Source: Microbacterium sp. VKM Ac-2923
GTDB taxonomy: Bacteria > Actinomycetota > Actinomycetes > Actinomycetales > Microbacteriaceae
Direction: 5' to 3'
Assembly: GCF_022815605.1 (NCBI RefSeq)
Contig: NZ_JALGRP010000006.1
Location: forward strand, 182,487 to 246,486
DNA length: 64,000 nt
Positions 1 to 8,045 of the stretch are shown piece by piece (the first letter of the stretch is position 1; every line of letters starts with the position of its first letter). Under the pieces are notes generated by a model. That model ran no database searches and was not told the DNA's origin. It saw only the letters and a program-made list of their open reading frames with translations. The position numbers and the translations under genes were made by a program.

Positions 1-1
1 C

Positions 2-127
2 CACAGCGAGGTGACAACCATCATCCGTCAGCTACCGCGGGGGCGGAAGCGGATGGCGATGCGCAACAACATCGGCGCGACGATGGCGACCGAGCATGTC
101 CTGGTGATGGCTAAGGGGAATCAGTGA
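2..127 (+). CDS. C-terminal fragment, possible DNA methyltransferase
   Basis: The reading frame is open from the window edge to a TGA at 125-127 and gives 41 residues; the start lies outside the window. The last residues contain EHVLVMAKG. Many type II and type III DNA methyltransferases end with a similar strand (EH-[IVL]-LV-hydrophobic), which is the only reason for the call. No catalytic motif is visible. The end overlaps the end of the convergent minus-strand operon by 17 bp. It could instead be an unrelated accessory protein. Coding is likely; the function is a weak inference. Confidence 0.4.
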   Translation, partial: HSEVTTIIRQLPRGRKRMAMRNNIGATMATEHVLVMAKGNQ

Positions 128-1928
128 CGCTTGCGGCTTCGAACGCGGGCCGAGCCGCGTAGCTCATCGTCAGAGACGCAACGTTGACCGCGACGTCGGA
201 CCGCACGCGAGCCACCCGCTTCAACCCGTACTCCAGCGTTCTCGCGGTCGAATCAATTCGCACGGAGACGCCACGCGACTTCTCCATGCTTCCCAGCGCG
301 TAGGAAGCCGCCAGCCGGCAGAGATGCTCCTCCGAGTTCGACACCCCTGCGAGATGCTTTTCAGCCGTGGCGAACTGGTTGATGGCTTTGTCCGCCCACT
401 TCAGCAGCACCGCCTGCCTTGTAACCCAGCCCTCTGCCATGGGACGAAGATCTGGCGTTGCCGGGGTCAGGATCGCGGTCCCGTCCGCTCGGAAAACCGT
501 CGCATCCAGCGCCTGCGCAGGGACGACGATGCTGTTCGTGAACTTCGCACCCCACCGCACGTCATCTTGGTTGAGGTATCCGAGATCGTGGTAGAGGTTC
601 TTCTTGCTTGGATACTTCGCGAAGTCTGCCTCGTCGAGCGGTTCGAAGGGGTGAAGGACGAGTTCTACCACCGATCCCCGCGATCCGTTACGCCGGAGCG
701 AGAGATCGCAGGCCTGGGCGAGAAGGATGAACAGAGACGACTTCGTGGTAGCACCGGAAGTGACGCCTTGGGGAAGCCATGTCCGCTCGAATATGTCTCC
801 CACCTCGAGGGGAAGCCCGAGATCGTTGAAAAGGTTGGACGGTTCGAAGGTGTCGGCGTGCTGGAGCTGTCGAATCTGTTTCCCCGGTTTCCCGGCGGTG
901 ATGTAATTGGCGACAGTTCCCTCACGCAGCTTTGGCAGTAGCGCCGCTGCGACAGGGGATCGGACGGCCTCAGTTATGAGTTGGTGGTAGCGACGTTGGG
1001 CGAGGCGGAGCGGGTGCTCGAGCTCGAATGCGCCCTCCTTCTGCGCCATCGCTATCGCACCGACTAGCGAATGATCCTCGAGGGTGTCGAAGTGCTCGAG
1101 GACTTGCGCATGCGCGGCGGTCAGAGCGTCCTTCGCGAGCTTGCGGTACTCGCTGATCTCACTTACCAGCAGAAGCGTTCTAACTGCGGCGGGGAACTGG
1201 GTGGGGTCTTTCAATCTGAACTTACCAATCGCGAGCACCCGGTTGGCGTTCGCCAGGTAGAGGTTTCGGAGCCGCTCTGTCGCGGCCCGTTCACCGTCGT
1301 CATCGAGGGCTTCACGCGTCAGCAACCCGGCGTGGACATGAGACCCGCTGGTTTGCAACACCTCGGCAAGGAGCTGCTCCCCGGTATCCTTCCCACCACC
1401 AGCATCCGCCTCTCGGGTGAAGTTCTTATCGATGAGCACCAGTACGGGGGTCGGGTCGATGAGGTCGTTATTGGCGCCTGCTCGCCACTGAGCCAGCGAG
1501 TACTGCTTCAGATCGGCTGCATCGCGGAGAAATTCGCGCAGCAGCTCCGGAGCCTGCACGTCATCCGCGGTCTCCTCCTCGCGAACATCGGCGTCGAGAT
1601 CATCGCGTTGGGTGATGGCGGCCTGTGTGAGGGCGAACTTGTTTCGCTCCGTGAATGACGACCAATTGTCCGTGATGAAGTCAGCGACCGCGAACGCGTT
1701 CTCCCCATCGACGGTCTCAAATCCCAATGCCGCATCCACGTTCTGCAAGATATCCACGAGAGGTACCCGCAGCGCGTCTACAGCCATCAGCTGGGTAGTC
1801 ACGGTCACGGGATCGGAGAACAGCGGAGCGTCGTTGTAGTCGTCGATGCTGATGACTCGCTCGATCTTCAGTGCCGCAAGCAGCTCGCGCATCGTTCGCT
1901 GCGCAGCAGCTTTCGAGTCCTCATCCAT
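111..1928 (-). CDS. Receiver-like domain protein, partner of the GHKL kinase-like ATPase
   Basis: 605 aa. The N-terminal ~240 residues look like a response-regulator receiver with a large insertion: an acidic pair after strand 1 (ISIDD, D29-D30), a candidate phospho-acceptor Asp at the end of a hydrophobic strand (VLVLIDKNF, D167), a Thr after the next strand (GLLT, T204) and a Lys after the last (AIGKFRLK, K236 or K240). The remaining ~360 residues match no family I recognise; no DNA-binding helix-turn-helix or nuclease motif is evident. The ATG overlaps the TGA of the upstream gene (TGATG), so translation is probably coupled. The likely role is output partner of the 864-aa ATPase/kinase-like protein in a conflict system (inference). 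Confidence 0.7.
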   Translation of the reverse strand: MDEDSKAAAQRTMRELLAALKIERVISIDDYNDAPLFSDPVTVTTQLMAVDALRVPLVDILQNVDAALGFETVDGENAFAVADFITDNWSSFTERNKFALTQAAITQRDDLDADVREEETADDVQAPELLREFLRDAADLKQYSLAQWRAGANNDLIDPTPVLVLIDKNFTREADAGGGKDTGEQLLAEVLQTSGSHVHAGLLTREALDDDGERAATERLRNLYLANANRVLAIGKFRLKDPTQFPAAVRTLLLVSEISEYRKLAKDALTAAHAQVLEHFDTLEDHSLVGAIAMAQKEGAFELEHPLRLAQRRYHQLITEAVRSPVAAALLPKLREGTVANYITAGKPGKQIRQLQHADTFEPSNLFNDLGLPLEVGDIFERTWLPQGVTSGATTKSSLFILLAQACDLSLRRNGSRGSVVELVLHPFEPLDEADFAKYPSKKNLYHDLGYLNQDDVRWGAKFTNSIVVPAQALDATVFRADGTAILTPATPDLRPMAEGWVTRQAVLLKWADKAINQFATAEKHLAGVSNSEEHLCRLAASYALGSMEKSRGVSVRIDSTARTLEYGLKRVARVRSDVAVNVASLTMSYAARPAFEAASVTDSP

Positions 1929-4522
1929 CAGTCGACCACTTCCCCCAAAGTTCCGCTGGTGATGCTTGTTCTCAAGTCGAGTTCGAAAGTCCGCGGTCGC
2001 TGACCGTCAGCGTCGCGACGTAACGTGATGCTGCCGCCTTCGGACTCGACGAGCTGCCGCACGACGAAGAGCCCGAGTCCACGCCCTTCCAGTTCGGGCT
2101 TGGTCGTGACGAACGCGTCGAATAGCGAGTCCTGCACCGAAGGATTCACGCCGGGACCGTTGTCGGTGATCAGCAGCCAGGGCGAGTCGATAGTGAGGGC
2201 AATCTGTCCGCGGGTGATGTTCTCCTGTTGGAGAGAACGGCGAACCCAGTACTCGGCGTTCAGCACAAGGTTGTCCACAATCTGGGTGAGCTTGCCGTCG
2301 TTGAACTTGACCCGGAAGTCGTTGACCACGTTCAAGTCGAGGTCGATCCCTGCCGGCTTGAGGCGACTGCGGTGATACTCCAGAACCGGGCCGAGCATCA
2401 ACGAGAGTGCGCCCACGGTCTTGCGTTCGCGTCGGAAGCGCAAGGAGGGATTCAGCCGAGCGGACTGTCGCAACAGCTCGTTCGAGGATGTTCTGACCTG
2501 GTCGGCAAAGCCAAGCGTGCGCGTATCGCGAGGCTCCTGCGCGCGTAGGTAGTCCAGGATCTGGTAGCTGCGACCGCGGAGCCGCTCGCCGATGTTGTCC
2601 ACCTCATGTGCCAGCAGCTCCGCGCTCAGCCCGAGCGCTACCGATTCCCACGCGTCGGCGATGCGGCGTTCGGCGACGGCGAGCTTGTCCTCGAGCAGGG
2701 CCGCGGAACCGGAGAGTTCTTGCAGGATCAACCACACTCGATTGGATTCGGTAAGCGACAGTTCCAGCTTCTGCTGCGCCGCCTGCAGTTCGCTGGTCGC
2801 AGCATTCACAGAGTTGCGCAGGGCCGGGTCCGACCAGACTGTGTTGGTGGCCTCCATGCTCGAAGCGACGAGTCGCTCTACGGTTCGCGACAGCTGGCCC
2901 ATGCCCTCGCGTGCCGCTGTGGCTGCGTTTCGAGTCTGGCGGGCCTGCTGCAGCTGTTCATCGATGTGCCCGACGATCTCAGCGGGAGTCGCAGTCTCGG
3001 GAAGGAATGTTGCCTCCAGAGCCTCACGGCGATAGTCATTCCATTCGCGGCGGACCAGTTCAATGCAGAGCCGCGCTTCAGAGACGACGATCCTCATCAA
3101 CGCGTAGAAGCTTCGCCAAGCGAGCGTGTCTCGGAACGCTTCACGACTGGAGGTTTCCTCCAGTCCCGTGTTGTGCTCAACGGTCAAGTTGACGTACCCG
3201 GCGGTGTTGTCCGGGCGCAGGCCGTAATACGACGTAGCCGTCGTCTGCTGTCCCGCCAAATCCAACCAGTCCTTCGCCAGGCGGATGCCAAACCCGTCCC
3301 GAAAGACCCGAATACCGCTGAGAGCCTTGGCGAAGCGGCGGGTATCAAGCTCCGCCGGATCAACGTCGTCCTCGACCGACCGAGCGAGATCGAACGAGTA
3401 TGTGCTGATTTCCCCCGAGAAGGATCCGGGGTCTACCGCGGAGGCATCGCCGACCTCAGTGAGCGCGATGGCGCGTCTGAATCGAAGGAAATAGCGGTCA
3501 TCCCCCATCTCCATCCCTCGCTCAGCCGCTCGCTTGGGCTTGGAGTCGAAGATGGATTGAGCGAACGCGTAGCCGCCATCCGGTGGAATGAGCTCCTTGT
3601 AGGCGCGCTTCTCCTTAGGGTTGCGCCCTGAGAGCAGGGCGTGGTTGAGCTCGCTCTCAACCGTCAGTACGCCGTCGGCGTAGTTGAACGACATGTGCCA
3701 CGGCGCGCTGTCCAGCAACTTCTTCGCCTGCTGACGAAGGTCGAGGCTGCGCGTGTTGAGCGTGACGGACACCGTCAGATCGGAGGCCCTGTCGTAGGGC
3801 GAGATGATGCTCGTCAGCTCCTGTTGCAGGTCCAGATCTGCTCGCGACGTCCAGTACCCGCGGTTGCTCAGGCCGAGGACTGTGACGGTGGTGCCCGCTG
3901 GCCGCTCGGGAATAACTTCGCTGTCGACGCGAAGGCTGACCGAGCCGAGGCTGTCTGCGACGTCGAAGCGCGTCCAGTCGATGATGACGCGATGACGCTG
4001 GTCGCCAAAGGCCTCACCGAACTTCGTCGAAGCTCCCGGCTCTCCCTCAAACCGCGCGACCGGTACCGTTTCAAGCAGTACCGCCCGCCCCAACCGCTGC
4101 ACGCCGAGACGCCCCAAGCCCTTGTCGCCGAGAGGAACGCGGGCGCCGCGGGTCTTGCCGCCCCGGGCTTTCAGGATGCGCTTCTCGCTGTAGCTCACCG
4201 TCAGCCACCCCCTACGGATCGCATTCAGATTCATCCCCGTGCCGTTGTCGGTGACCCGCACCATGCCGAGGACTGCGCCCGGTTCGTCGCCATCCTCGAG
4301 GAGCTCCCCGGTGTCGCGGGAGTACCAGTTCTCGGTGTCGACCGTCACCCGCACGACACGGGCATCGGCATCGTACGAGTTCTTTATTAGCTCCGAGAGC
4401 GCCTGGGCGTCGTCACTGATGAGGTCTTCGCCCAACTTAAAGAGTACCGACGGGTGCACATCGAAGTGCATAACGGCCTGTCGTTCAGCGCTCGTGCTGG
4501 CCGTTTGCGAGTCGTTCGACAC
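1928..4522 (-). CDS. Dual GHKL ATPase protein with MutL/MORC/Hsp90-like N-terminus and histidine-kinase-like C-terminus
   Basis: 864 aa, GTG start with an AGGAG box 8 bases upstream. The first GHKL ATPase has an N-box at ELIKNSYDAD (44-53), DNGTGM at 92-97 and a glycine loop GDKGLGRLG at 132-140, as in the MutL, MORC and Hsp90 group. A long helical middle follows (about 500-630, many Gln, Glu and Ala). Then comes an H-box-like HEVDNI (H639), a second N-box DNLVLNAEYW (from 750), DNGPGV (787-792) and GRGLGLF (813-819), as in histidine kinases. No membrane segment or signal peptide is seen, so it is predicted cytosolic. Prokaryotic MORC-like ATPases are known from restriction-modification loci. 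With the receiver-like protein behind it, the pair resembles a soluble two-component system; a defence role is inferred. Confidence 0.75.
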   Translation of the reverse strand: MSNDSQTASTSAERQAVMHFDVHPSVLFKLGEDLISDDAQALSELIKNSYDADARVVRVTVDTENWYSRDTGELLEDGDEPGAVLGMVRVTDNGTGMNLNAIRRGWLTVSYSEKRILKARGGKTRGARVPLGDKGLGRLGVQRLGRAVLLETVPVARFEGEPGASTKFGEAFGDQRHRVIIDWTRFDVADSLGSVSLRVDSEVIPERPAGTTVTVLGLSNRGYWTSRADLDLQQELTSIISPYDRASDLTVSVTLNTRSLDLRQQAKKLLDSAPWHMSFNYADGVLTVESELNHALLSGRNPKEKRAYKELIPPDGGYAFAQSIFDSKPKRAAERGMEMGDDRYFLRFRRAIALTEVGDASAVDPGSFSGEISTYSFDLARSVEDDVDPAELDTRRFAKALSGIRVFRDGFGIRLAKDWLDLAGQQTTATSYYGLRPDNTAGYVNLTVEHNTGLEETSSREAFRDTLAWRSFYALMRIVVSEARLCIELVRREWNDYRREALEATFLPETATPAEIVGHIDEQLQQARQTRNAATAAREGMGQLSRTVERLVASSMEATNTVWSDPALRNSVNAATSELQAAQQKLELSLTESNRVWLILQELSGSAALLEDKLAVAERRIADAWESVALGLSAELLAHEVDNIGERLRGRSYQILDYLRAQEPRDTRTLGFADQVRTSSNELLRQSARLNPSLRFRRERKTVGALSLMLGPVLEYHRSRLKPAGIDLDLNVVNDFRVKFNDGKLTQIVDNLVLNAEYWVRRSLQQENITRGQIALTIDSPWLLITDNGPGVNPSVQDSLFDAFVTTKPELEGRGLGLFVVRQLVESEGGSITLRRDADGQRPRTFELDLRTSITSGTLGEVVD

Positions 4523-4536
4523 CGTGGCTGCTCCTG

Positions 4537-5136
4537 TCAGTCTGGCTCTGAGGTCCTCACGTGATTCCTATCACGACCGCGGTTCCTGCTCCGACTCGCC
4601 CCGGCCCCAGGCACCGCCGACCGATAGGTGAGCCACGTGTCGATGTCGGACGCTACAGCTTGCACGAGCAGGGTCTGCGCGACCTCGTCTATGGTGGCCC
4701 CAGGTCGGTGACGGTGGCTGACTCTCTGCCATCGCGACGGGTGCGCGGGTCGTCCGCCGAAAGTCCATAGTCGCAGCTGAAGCGGAGAGAGTTCGCTGCT
4801 CAACCACCTCAGTTGCTCGCGGAACGGCTGCCGCCCTGCACCGCTGGGCAGCTGCAAGCCGTAACCCAGCAGGACATCGCTCGCTCCCGGCGCCAGTATG
4901 GCAGAGCGGATCGCGGAGCGACCTGACGCCCACACGCCGGGGTCGCCAACGTTCTGGTTCAGCAAGTTCGCGCCAGCCAGCACCTTGGGGTACAAGTTCA
5001 CGATCGAACTGGACCCGCAGCCCAGCGCCCGCCGTGCGCTGTCGACCCGGGCCCGTGAAGGGGAACCGTCACCGGCGGGAAGGCTGTGCAAGATCGCGAC
5101 GAGGTGCCCGGGCATCGACATAAGTATGACCTGCAT
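4537..5136 (-). CDS. DUF1643-like protein, first gene of the GHKL/receiver operon
   Basis: 199 aa, ending 14 bp before the ATPase gene on the same strand. The middle resembles DUF1643: a Val-Asn-Leu strand (SIVNLYPK), an Asn-x-Gly-Asp-Pro region, a glycine-rich strand (VLLGYG) and a late Gly-x-Pro-x-His-Pro segment (GGRPAHPSRW). DUF1643 proteins have no firmly known biochemistry. The start is uncertain: three Met codons lie within the first eight residues and none has a good ribosome binding site. The C-terminus is Arg-rich. Gene order suggests co-expression with the ATPase. The family assignment is from motif memory only. Confidence 0.5.
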   Translation of the reverse strand: MQVILMSMPGHLVAILHSLPAGDGSPSRARVDSARRALGCGSSSIVNLYPKVLAGANLLNQNVGDPGVWASGRSAIRSAILAPGASDVLLGYGLQLPSGAGRQPFREQLRWLSSELSPLQLRLWTFGGRPAHPSRWQRVSHRHRPGATIDEVAQTLLVQAVASDIDTWLTYRSAVPGAGASRSRNRGRDRNHVRTSEPD

Positions 5137-5246
5137 CTGAAGAGTGAGTGGACGTGACGCCGGGCTCTTCCAAGATGCTCGACTCGAGTTGCCGCCATCG
5201 ACTGAGGGGTCATCGGACTTGCGCTGACGGAAGGGCTACCCGCCCC

Positions 5247-5271
5247 GAATTTACGTGGCTCAGGTAAATTC
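5247..5271. promoter_or_regulatory. Perfect inverted repeat upstream of the accessory operon
   Basis: GAATTTAC at 5247-5254 and GTAAATTC at 5264-5271 are perfect 8-bp inverted arms around a 9-bp spacer. The site is AT-rich in a GC-rich setting. It lies 111 bp upstream of the DUF1643-like gene and 156 bp upstream of mntH, so it could be an operator for the accessory operon or a boundary mark. No regulator gene is next to it. The region 5137-5391 holds no convincing gene. Confidence 0.35.
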
Positions 5272-5391
5272 AGACGTTGCAGATCCCTCGCCTTGGGTCA
5301 TATTCAAGGGTCAGATGGTGCAACTTGTGGGACGAACGACGCTCCCCGAGCCTCCTCCCGTCCCGAACCCCGGGATGACGCACATTAAAAC

Positions 5392-5436
5392 TTTTCGGTG
5401 CGCCGAAATCTTGCTAGCTTTTCGGTATGCCGAAAA
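5392..5436 (+). promoter_or_regulatory. mntH promoter with two MntR-type palindromes
   Basis: Two near-identical palindromes are visible: TTTTCGG-TGCG-CCGAAA (5392-5408) and TTTTCGG-TATG-CCGAAAA (5419-5436), centre to centre about 27 bp. A -10 box TAGCTT (5415-5420) sits six bases before the mntH ATG at 5427, and no Shine-Dalgarno sequence is present, so the transcript is probably leaderless. The second palindrome therefore covers the transcription start and the start codon itself; the first covers the -35 region. DtxR-family Mn sensors bind palindromes of this size, and an mntR gene follows mntH, so manganese repression is the likely logic. Confidence 0.7.
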
Positions 5437-6704
5437 CAGCGGATGCCGCGGACCGCCGTCACGCCCCGGGCCGCGCGATGTGGCTCCTCGGCCCGGCGAT
5501 GGTCGCGGGCGTCGCGTATCTCGACCCCGGCAACGTCGCGAGCAACATGACCGCCGGCGCCGCGTTCGGATACCTGCTGGTGTGGGTCGTCGTGCTCGGC
5601 AACGTCATGGCCTGGCTGATCCAGTACCTCTCGGCCAAACTCGGCATCGTCACGGGCGAGAGCCTCCCGCAGGTGCTGGGCCGCCGCATCCGTCGACCGT
5701 GGGCGCGGCGCGCGTACTGGCTGCAGGCCGAGCTCGTCGCGATGGCCACCGACGTCGCGGAGGTCATCGGCGGCGCCGTCGCGCTGCACCTGCTCTTCGG
5801 TATCCCGCTCCTGTGGGGCGGGGCGATCACCGGAGTCGTGTCGATGGGCCTGCTCCTCGTGCAGACGCGGCGCGGGGCGCGGGCGTTCGAGACCGTCCTC
5901 ATCGGCCTCCTCGTCATCATCGCGGTGGGCTTCTCGTTCGGCCTCTTCTTCGCTCCGCCCTCCCCCGACGGCGTCGTCGGTGGCCTCGTCCCGCGCTTCG
6001 AGGGCACGGAATCGGTGCTGCTGGCGGCGTCCATCCTGGGCGCGACGATCATGCCGCACGCGATCTACGCGCACTCGGCGCTCGCGCGCGACCGCTTCGC
6101 TCCGCCCTCCCCCACCGCGGCCGAGGGCCTCGAACGGGCGCGCGGCATCTCGACCCCGCGCCTGCTGCGCGCCACGCGCTGGGACGTCACGATCGCCCTC
6201 GCCGTCGCCGGCACCGTCAACCTCGCGATCCTGCTGCTCGCCGCCGCCAACCTCGCCGGGGTCGACGGCACCGACAGCCTCGAGGGCGCCTACGCAGCCC
6301 TGCGCGACGGACTGGGCCCCCTCGTGGCGACGCTGTTCGCCGTCGGGCTGCTCGCGAGCGGGCTGGCCTCGACCTCGGTGGGCGCCTACGCCGGCGCCGA
6401 GATCATGCACGGTCTGCTCCACGCGCGCGTCCCCCTGGTGGTGCGCCGCCTCGTCACGCTCGTGCCGGCGCTCGTCATCCTGGCCCTCGGGGTGGATCCC
6501 ACCCTCGCGCTGGTGCTCAGTCAGGTTGTGCTGTCGTTCGGCATCCCCTTCGCGCTCGTCCCCCTCGTCGTGCTCACCGCACGGTCCACGGTGCTCGGCG
6601 CCTACCGCAACCGCGTCGCGACCACCGTCGCCGGTGTCGTGGCATCCGTCTTCCTCATCACGCTCAACGTCGTGCTCCTGTGGCTGGTGTTGACCGGCGG
6701 ATAG
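5427..6704 (+). CDS. mntH: Nramp-family manganese importer MntH
   Basis: 425-aa integral membrane protein of the Nramp family, which imports Mn2+ (and Fe2+) with protons. TM1 carries the metal-binding DPGN motif (YLDPGN, near residue 30) and the sixth membrane segment carries MPHAIYAHSAL, the Met-Pro-His signature of Mn-selective members. About 11 hydrophobic segments are visible, the usual number. The ATG at 5427 is chosen because it follows the -10 box by six bases; the next Met (residue 18) would cut closely into TM1. mntR begins 9 bp after the stop. Regulation by the palindromes over the promoter is inferred. Confidence 0.93.
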   Translation: MPKTADAADRRHAPGRAMWLLGPAMVAGVAYLDPGNVASNMTAGAAFGYLLVWVVVLGNVMAWLIQYLSAKLGIVTGESLPQVLGRRIRRPWARRAYWLQAELVAMATDVAEVIGGAVALHLLFGIPLLWGGAITGVVSMGLLLVQTRRGARAFETVLIGLLVIIAVGFSFGLFFAPPSPDGVVGGLVPRFEGTESVLLAASILGATIMPHAIYAHSALARDRFAPPSPTAAEGLERARGISTPRLLRATRWDVTIALAVAGTVNLAILLLAAANLAGVDGTDSLEGAYAALRDGLGPLVATLFAVGLLASGLASTSVGAYAGAEIMHGLLHARVPLVVRRLVTLVPALVILALGVDPTLALVLSQVVLSFGIPFALVPLVVLTARSTVLGAYRNRVATTVAGVVASVFLITLNVVLLWLVLTGG

Positions 6705-6713
6705 GCTGGCAGC

Positions 6714-7349
6714 GTGGAATCGCCCGTGTCCGACGACTATCTCAAGGCGATCTACCACCACACCGAGTGGCAGGACACCCCGATCACGCCCTCGCAGCTC
6801 GCCGGCGTGCTGGGCCTCGCCCCCTCGAGCGTGACCGAGATGGTCAAGAAGCTCGCGGCGCAGGGGCTCGTGACGCACCGTCCGTACGGGCCCGTCTCGC
6901 TGACCGCCGCGGGCGGTCGCCGCGCCGCGGGCGTCATCCGCCGCCACCGACTGATCGAGACGTGGCTCGTGCGCGAGTTCGACTACGCCTGGGACGAGGT
7001 GCACGACGAGGCCGAGGTGCTCGAGCACGCGTTGAGCGACCGTCTGCTCGAGGGCATCGACGAGCGCCTGGGACGGCCCCGGTTCGATCCCCACGGCGAT
7101 GCGATCCCGGATGCCGACGGCACCGTGCATCGCGAGCCCTTCGTGCTGCTCGCCGGGGCGCCGGCCGGCCACGGCGGACGCGTGCTGCGCGTGAGCGACC
7201 GCGATCCCGAACTGCTGCGCGCCCTGCTCGAGCGCCGGATCGACGTGGGACACGAGCTCGAGGTGGTGTCCGACGAGGTCGTGCGCGCCGACGGCGTCGA
7301 GGTGACACTGCCCCCCGGGGCGGGCAGTTCGGTCTGGCTGACGCGCTGA
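6714..7349 (+). CDS. mntR: DtxR/MntR-family metal-dependent repressor
   Basis: 211 aa. The N-terminal winged helix (about 1-70, DDYLKAIYHH, then SSVTEMVKKLAAQGLV) matches the DtxR family. It is followed by the metal-binding dimerisation region (about 71-140, with E and H ligands such as RHRLIETWL and EVEVLEHALSD-like residues) and a C-terminal FeoA/SH3-like domain (about 150-210). GTG start. A TAGGCT -10 box (6702-6707) overlaps the mntH stop codon and lies six bases before the GTG, so a second, leaderless transcript is likely in addition to read-through. The predicted role is Mn-bound repression of mntH and possibly of itself. Confidence 0.85.
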   Translation: MESPVSDDYLKAIYHHTEWQDTPITPSQLAGVLGLAPSSVTEMVKKLAAQGLVTHRPYGPVSLTAAGGRRAAGVIRRHRLIETWLVREFDYAWDEVHDEAEVLEHALSDRLLEGIDERLGRPRFDPHGDAIPDADGTVHREPFVLLAGAPAGHGGRVLRVSDRDPELLRALLERRIDVGHELEVVSDEVVRADGVEVTLPPGAGSSVWLTR

Positions 7350-7380
7350 GGCGGGTTTCGCGCCAGCGGGAGCGCGGCGC

Positions 7381-7496
7381 GGCGAGTGCGATCGGGGCAC
7401 GGCGCGGCGAGTGCGACCGGCGCACGCCGCGGCGAGTGCGACCGGCGCACGCCGGTGAGTGCGACCGGCGCACGCCGGCACGTGCGACCGGGGCAC
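7381..7496. repeat. Five short tandem units, each a small palindrome
   Basis: Five 20-bp units start at 7381, 7406, 7431, 7454 and 7477 (period 25, then 23). Each contains GTGCGA-CCGG-CGCAC or a close variant, that is GTGCG and CGCAC as inverted halves, so each unit can form a mini-hairpin. The spacers between units are 3-5 bp and GC-only, which rules out a CRISPR array. The array fills the gap between mntR and the next gene and could act as a terminator or protein-binding array. Confidence 0.7.
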
Positions 7497-7616
7497 GGCG
7501 CGGCAAGGTGAGTCGCCGCGGAGGAAGGAGCTCCCGGCGGCGAGCGAACGCGGCGGCGGCCGCACCGCTACGCTGACCCCACCGGCGGCACCCGCCGGGT
7601 GCGAGGGGAGACCGCG

Positions 7617-8045
7617 ATGACCACCACCGTCGAGACCCGCCGCCCCGCCGTCGTGACGGCGGCCGTCGTCCTCGTCTACATCGGGGGCTTCGCCAACACC
7701 GCCCTCGGCATCCTCGTGCTGCTCTCGCGGTACGGCGTCACCGACGATCTGGTGCTCCCCGTGTCGTTGGTGGGCGCGGCCACGATACTGCTGGGTCTGC
7801 TCACGGTCGCCGGCGGCTCGTCGCTGGCCCGCGGGAGCGGTCTCGCTCGTGCCCTGCTCACGGGGTATCTCGTGACGATCGCCGCGTTGCAGGGCCTCGC
7901 GCTCGCGCTCACCGAACTCGACCCGGTACTCGTGGTCGGAGTCGTCGCGGCCGTCGCCGTGATCGTCGCCGTGTGGGTCCCGCCGTCGGCGCGACGCTAC
8001 TTCCGGCGCGAGGTTCCGGCCGCGGCGCCTGCACCCGTCGTCTGA
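7617..8045 (+). CDS. Small four-helix membrane protein, unknown function
   Basis: 142 aa. ATG at 7617 is preferred over a GTG 18 bases upstream because GAGGGGAG (7602-7609) is then correctly spaced as ribosome binding site. Four hydrophobic segments are visible, roughly 15-35, 45-65, 80-100 and 105-125, followed by a basic tail (SARRYFRRE) that should be cytosolic. No motif is recognised. Its 3' end overlaps the 3' end of the convergent P-type ATPase gene by 49 bp. Confidence 0.7.
   Translation: MTTTVETRRPAVVTAAVVLVYIGGFANTALGILVLLSRYGVTDDLVLPVSLVGAATILLGLLTVAGGSSLARGSGLARALLTGYLVTIAALQGLALALTELDPVLVVGVVAAVAVIVAVWVPPSARRYFRREVPAAAPAPVV

Noticed and set aside
7381..7496. CRISPR-like array
   Set aside because: Spacers are only 3-5 bp and near-identical; no cas genes.
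5385..7565. Long minus-strand open frame (726 aa) across mntH and mntR
   Set aside because: His/Gly/Arg-rich shadow of the real genes; no domain, no ribosome binding site. Same reasoning for the plus-strand 773-aa frame from 5255.
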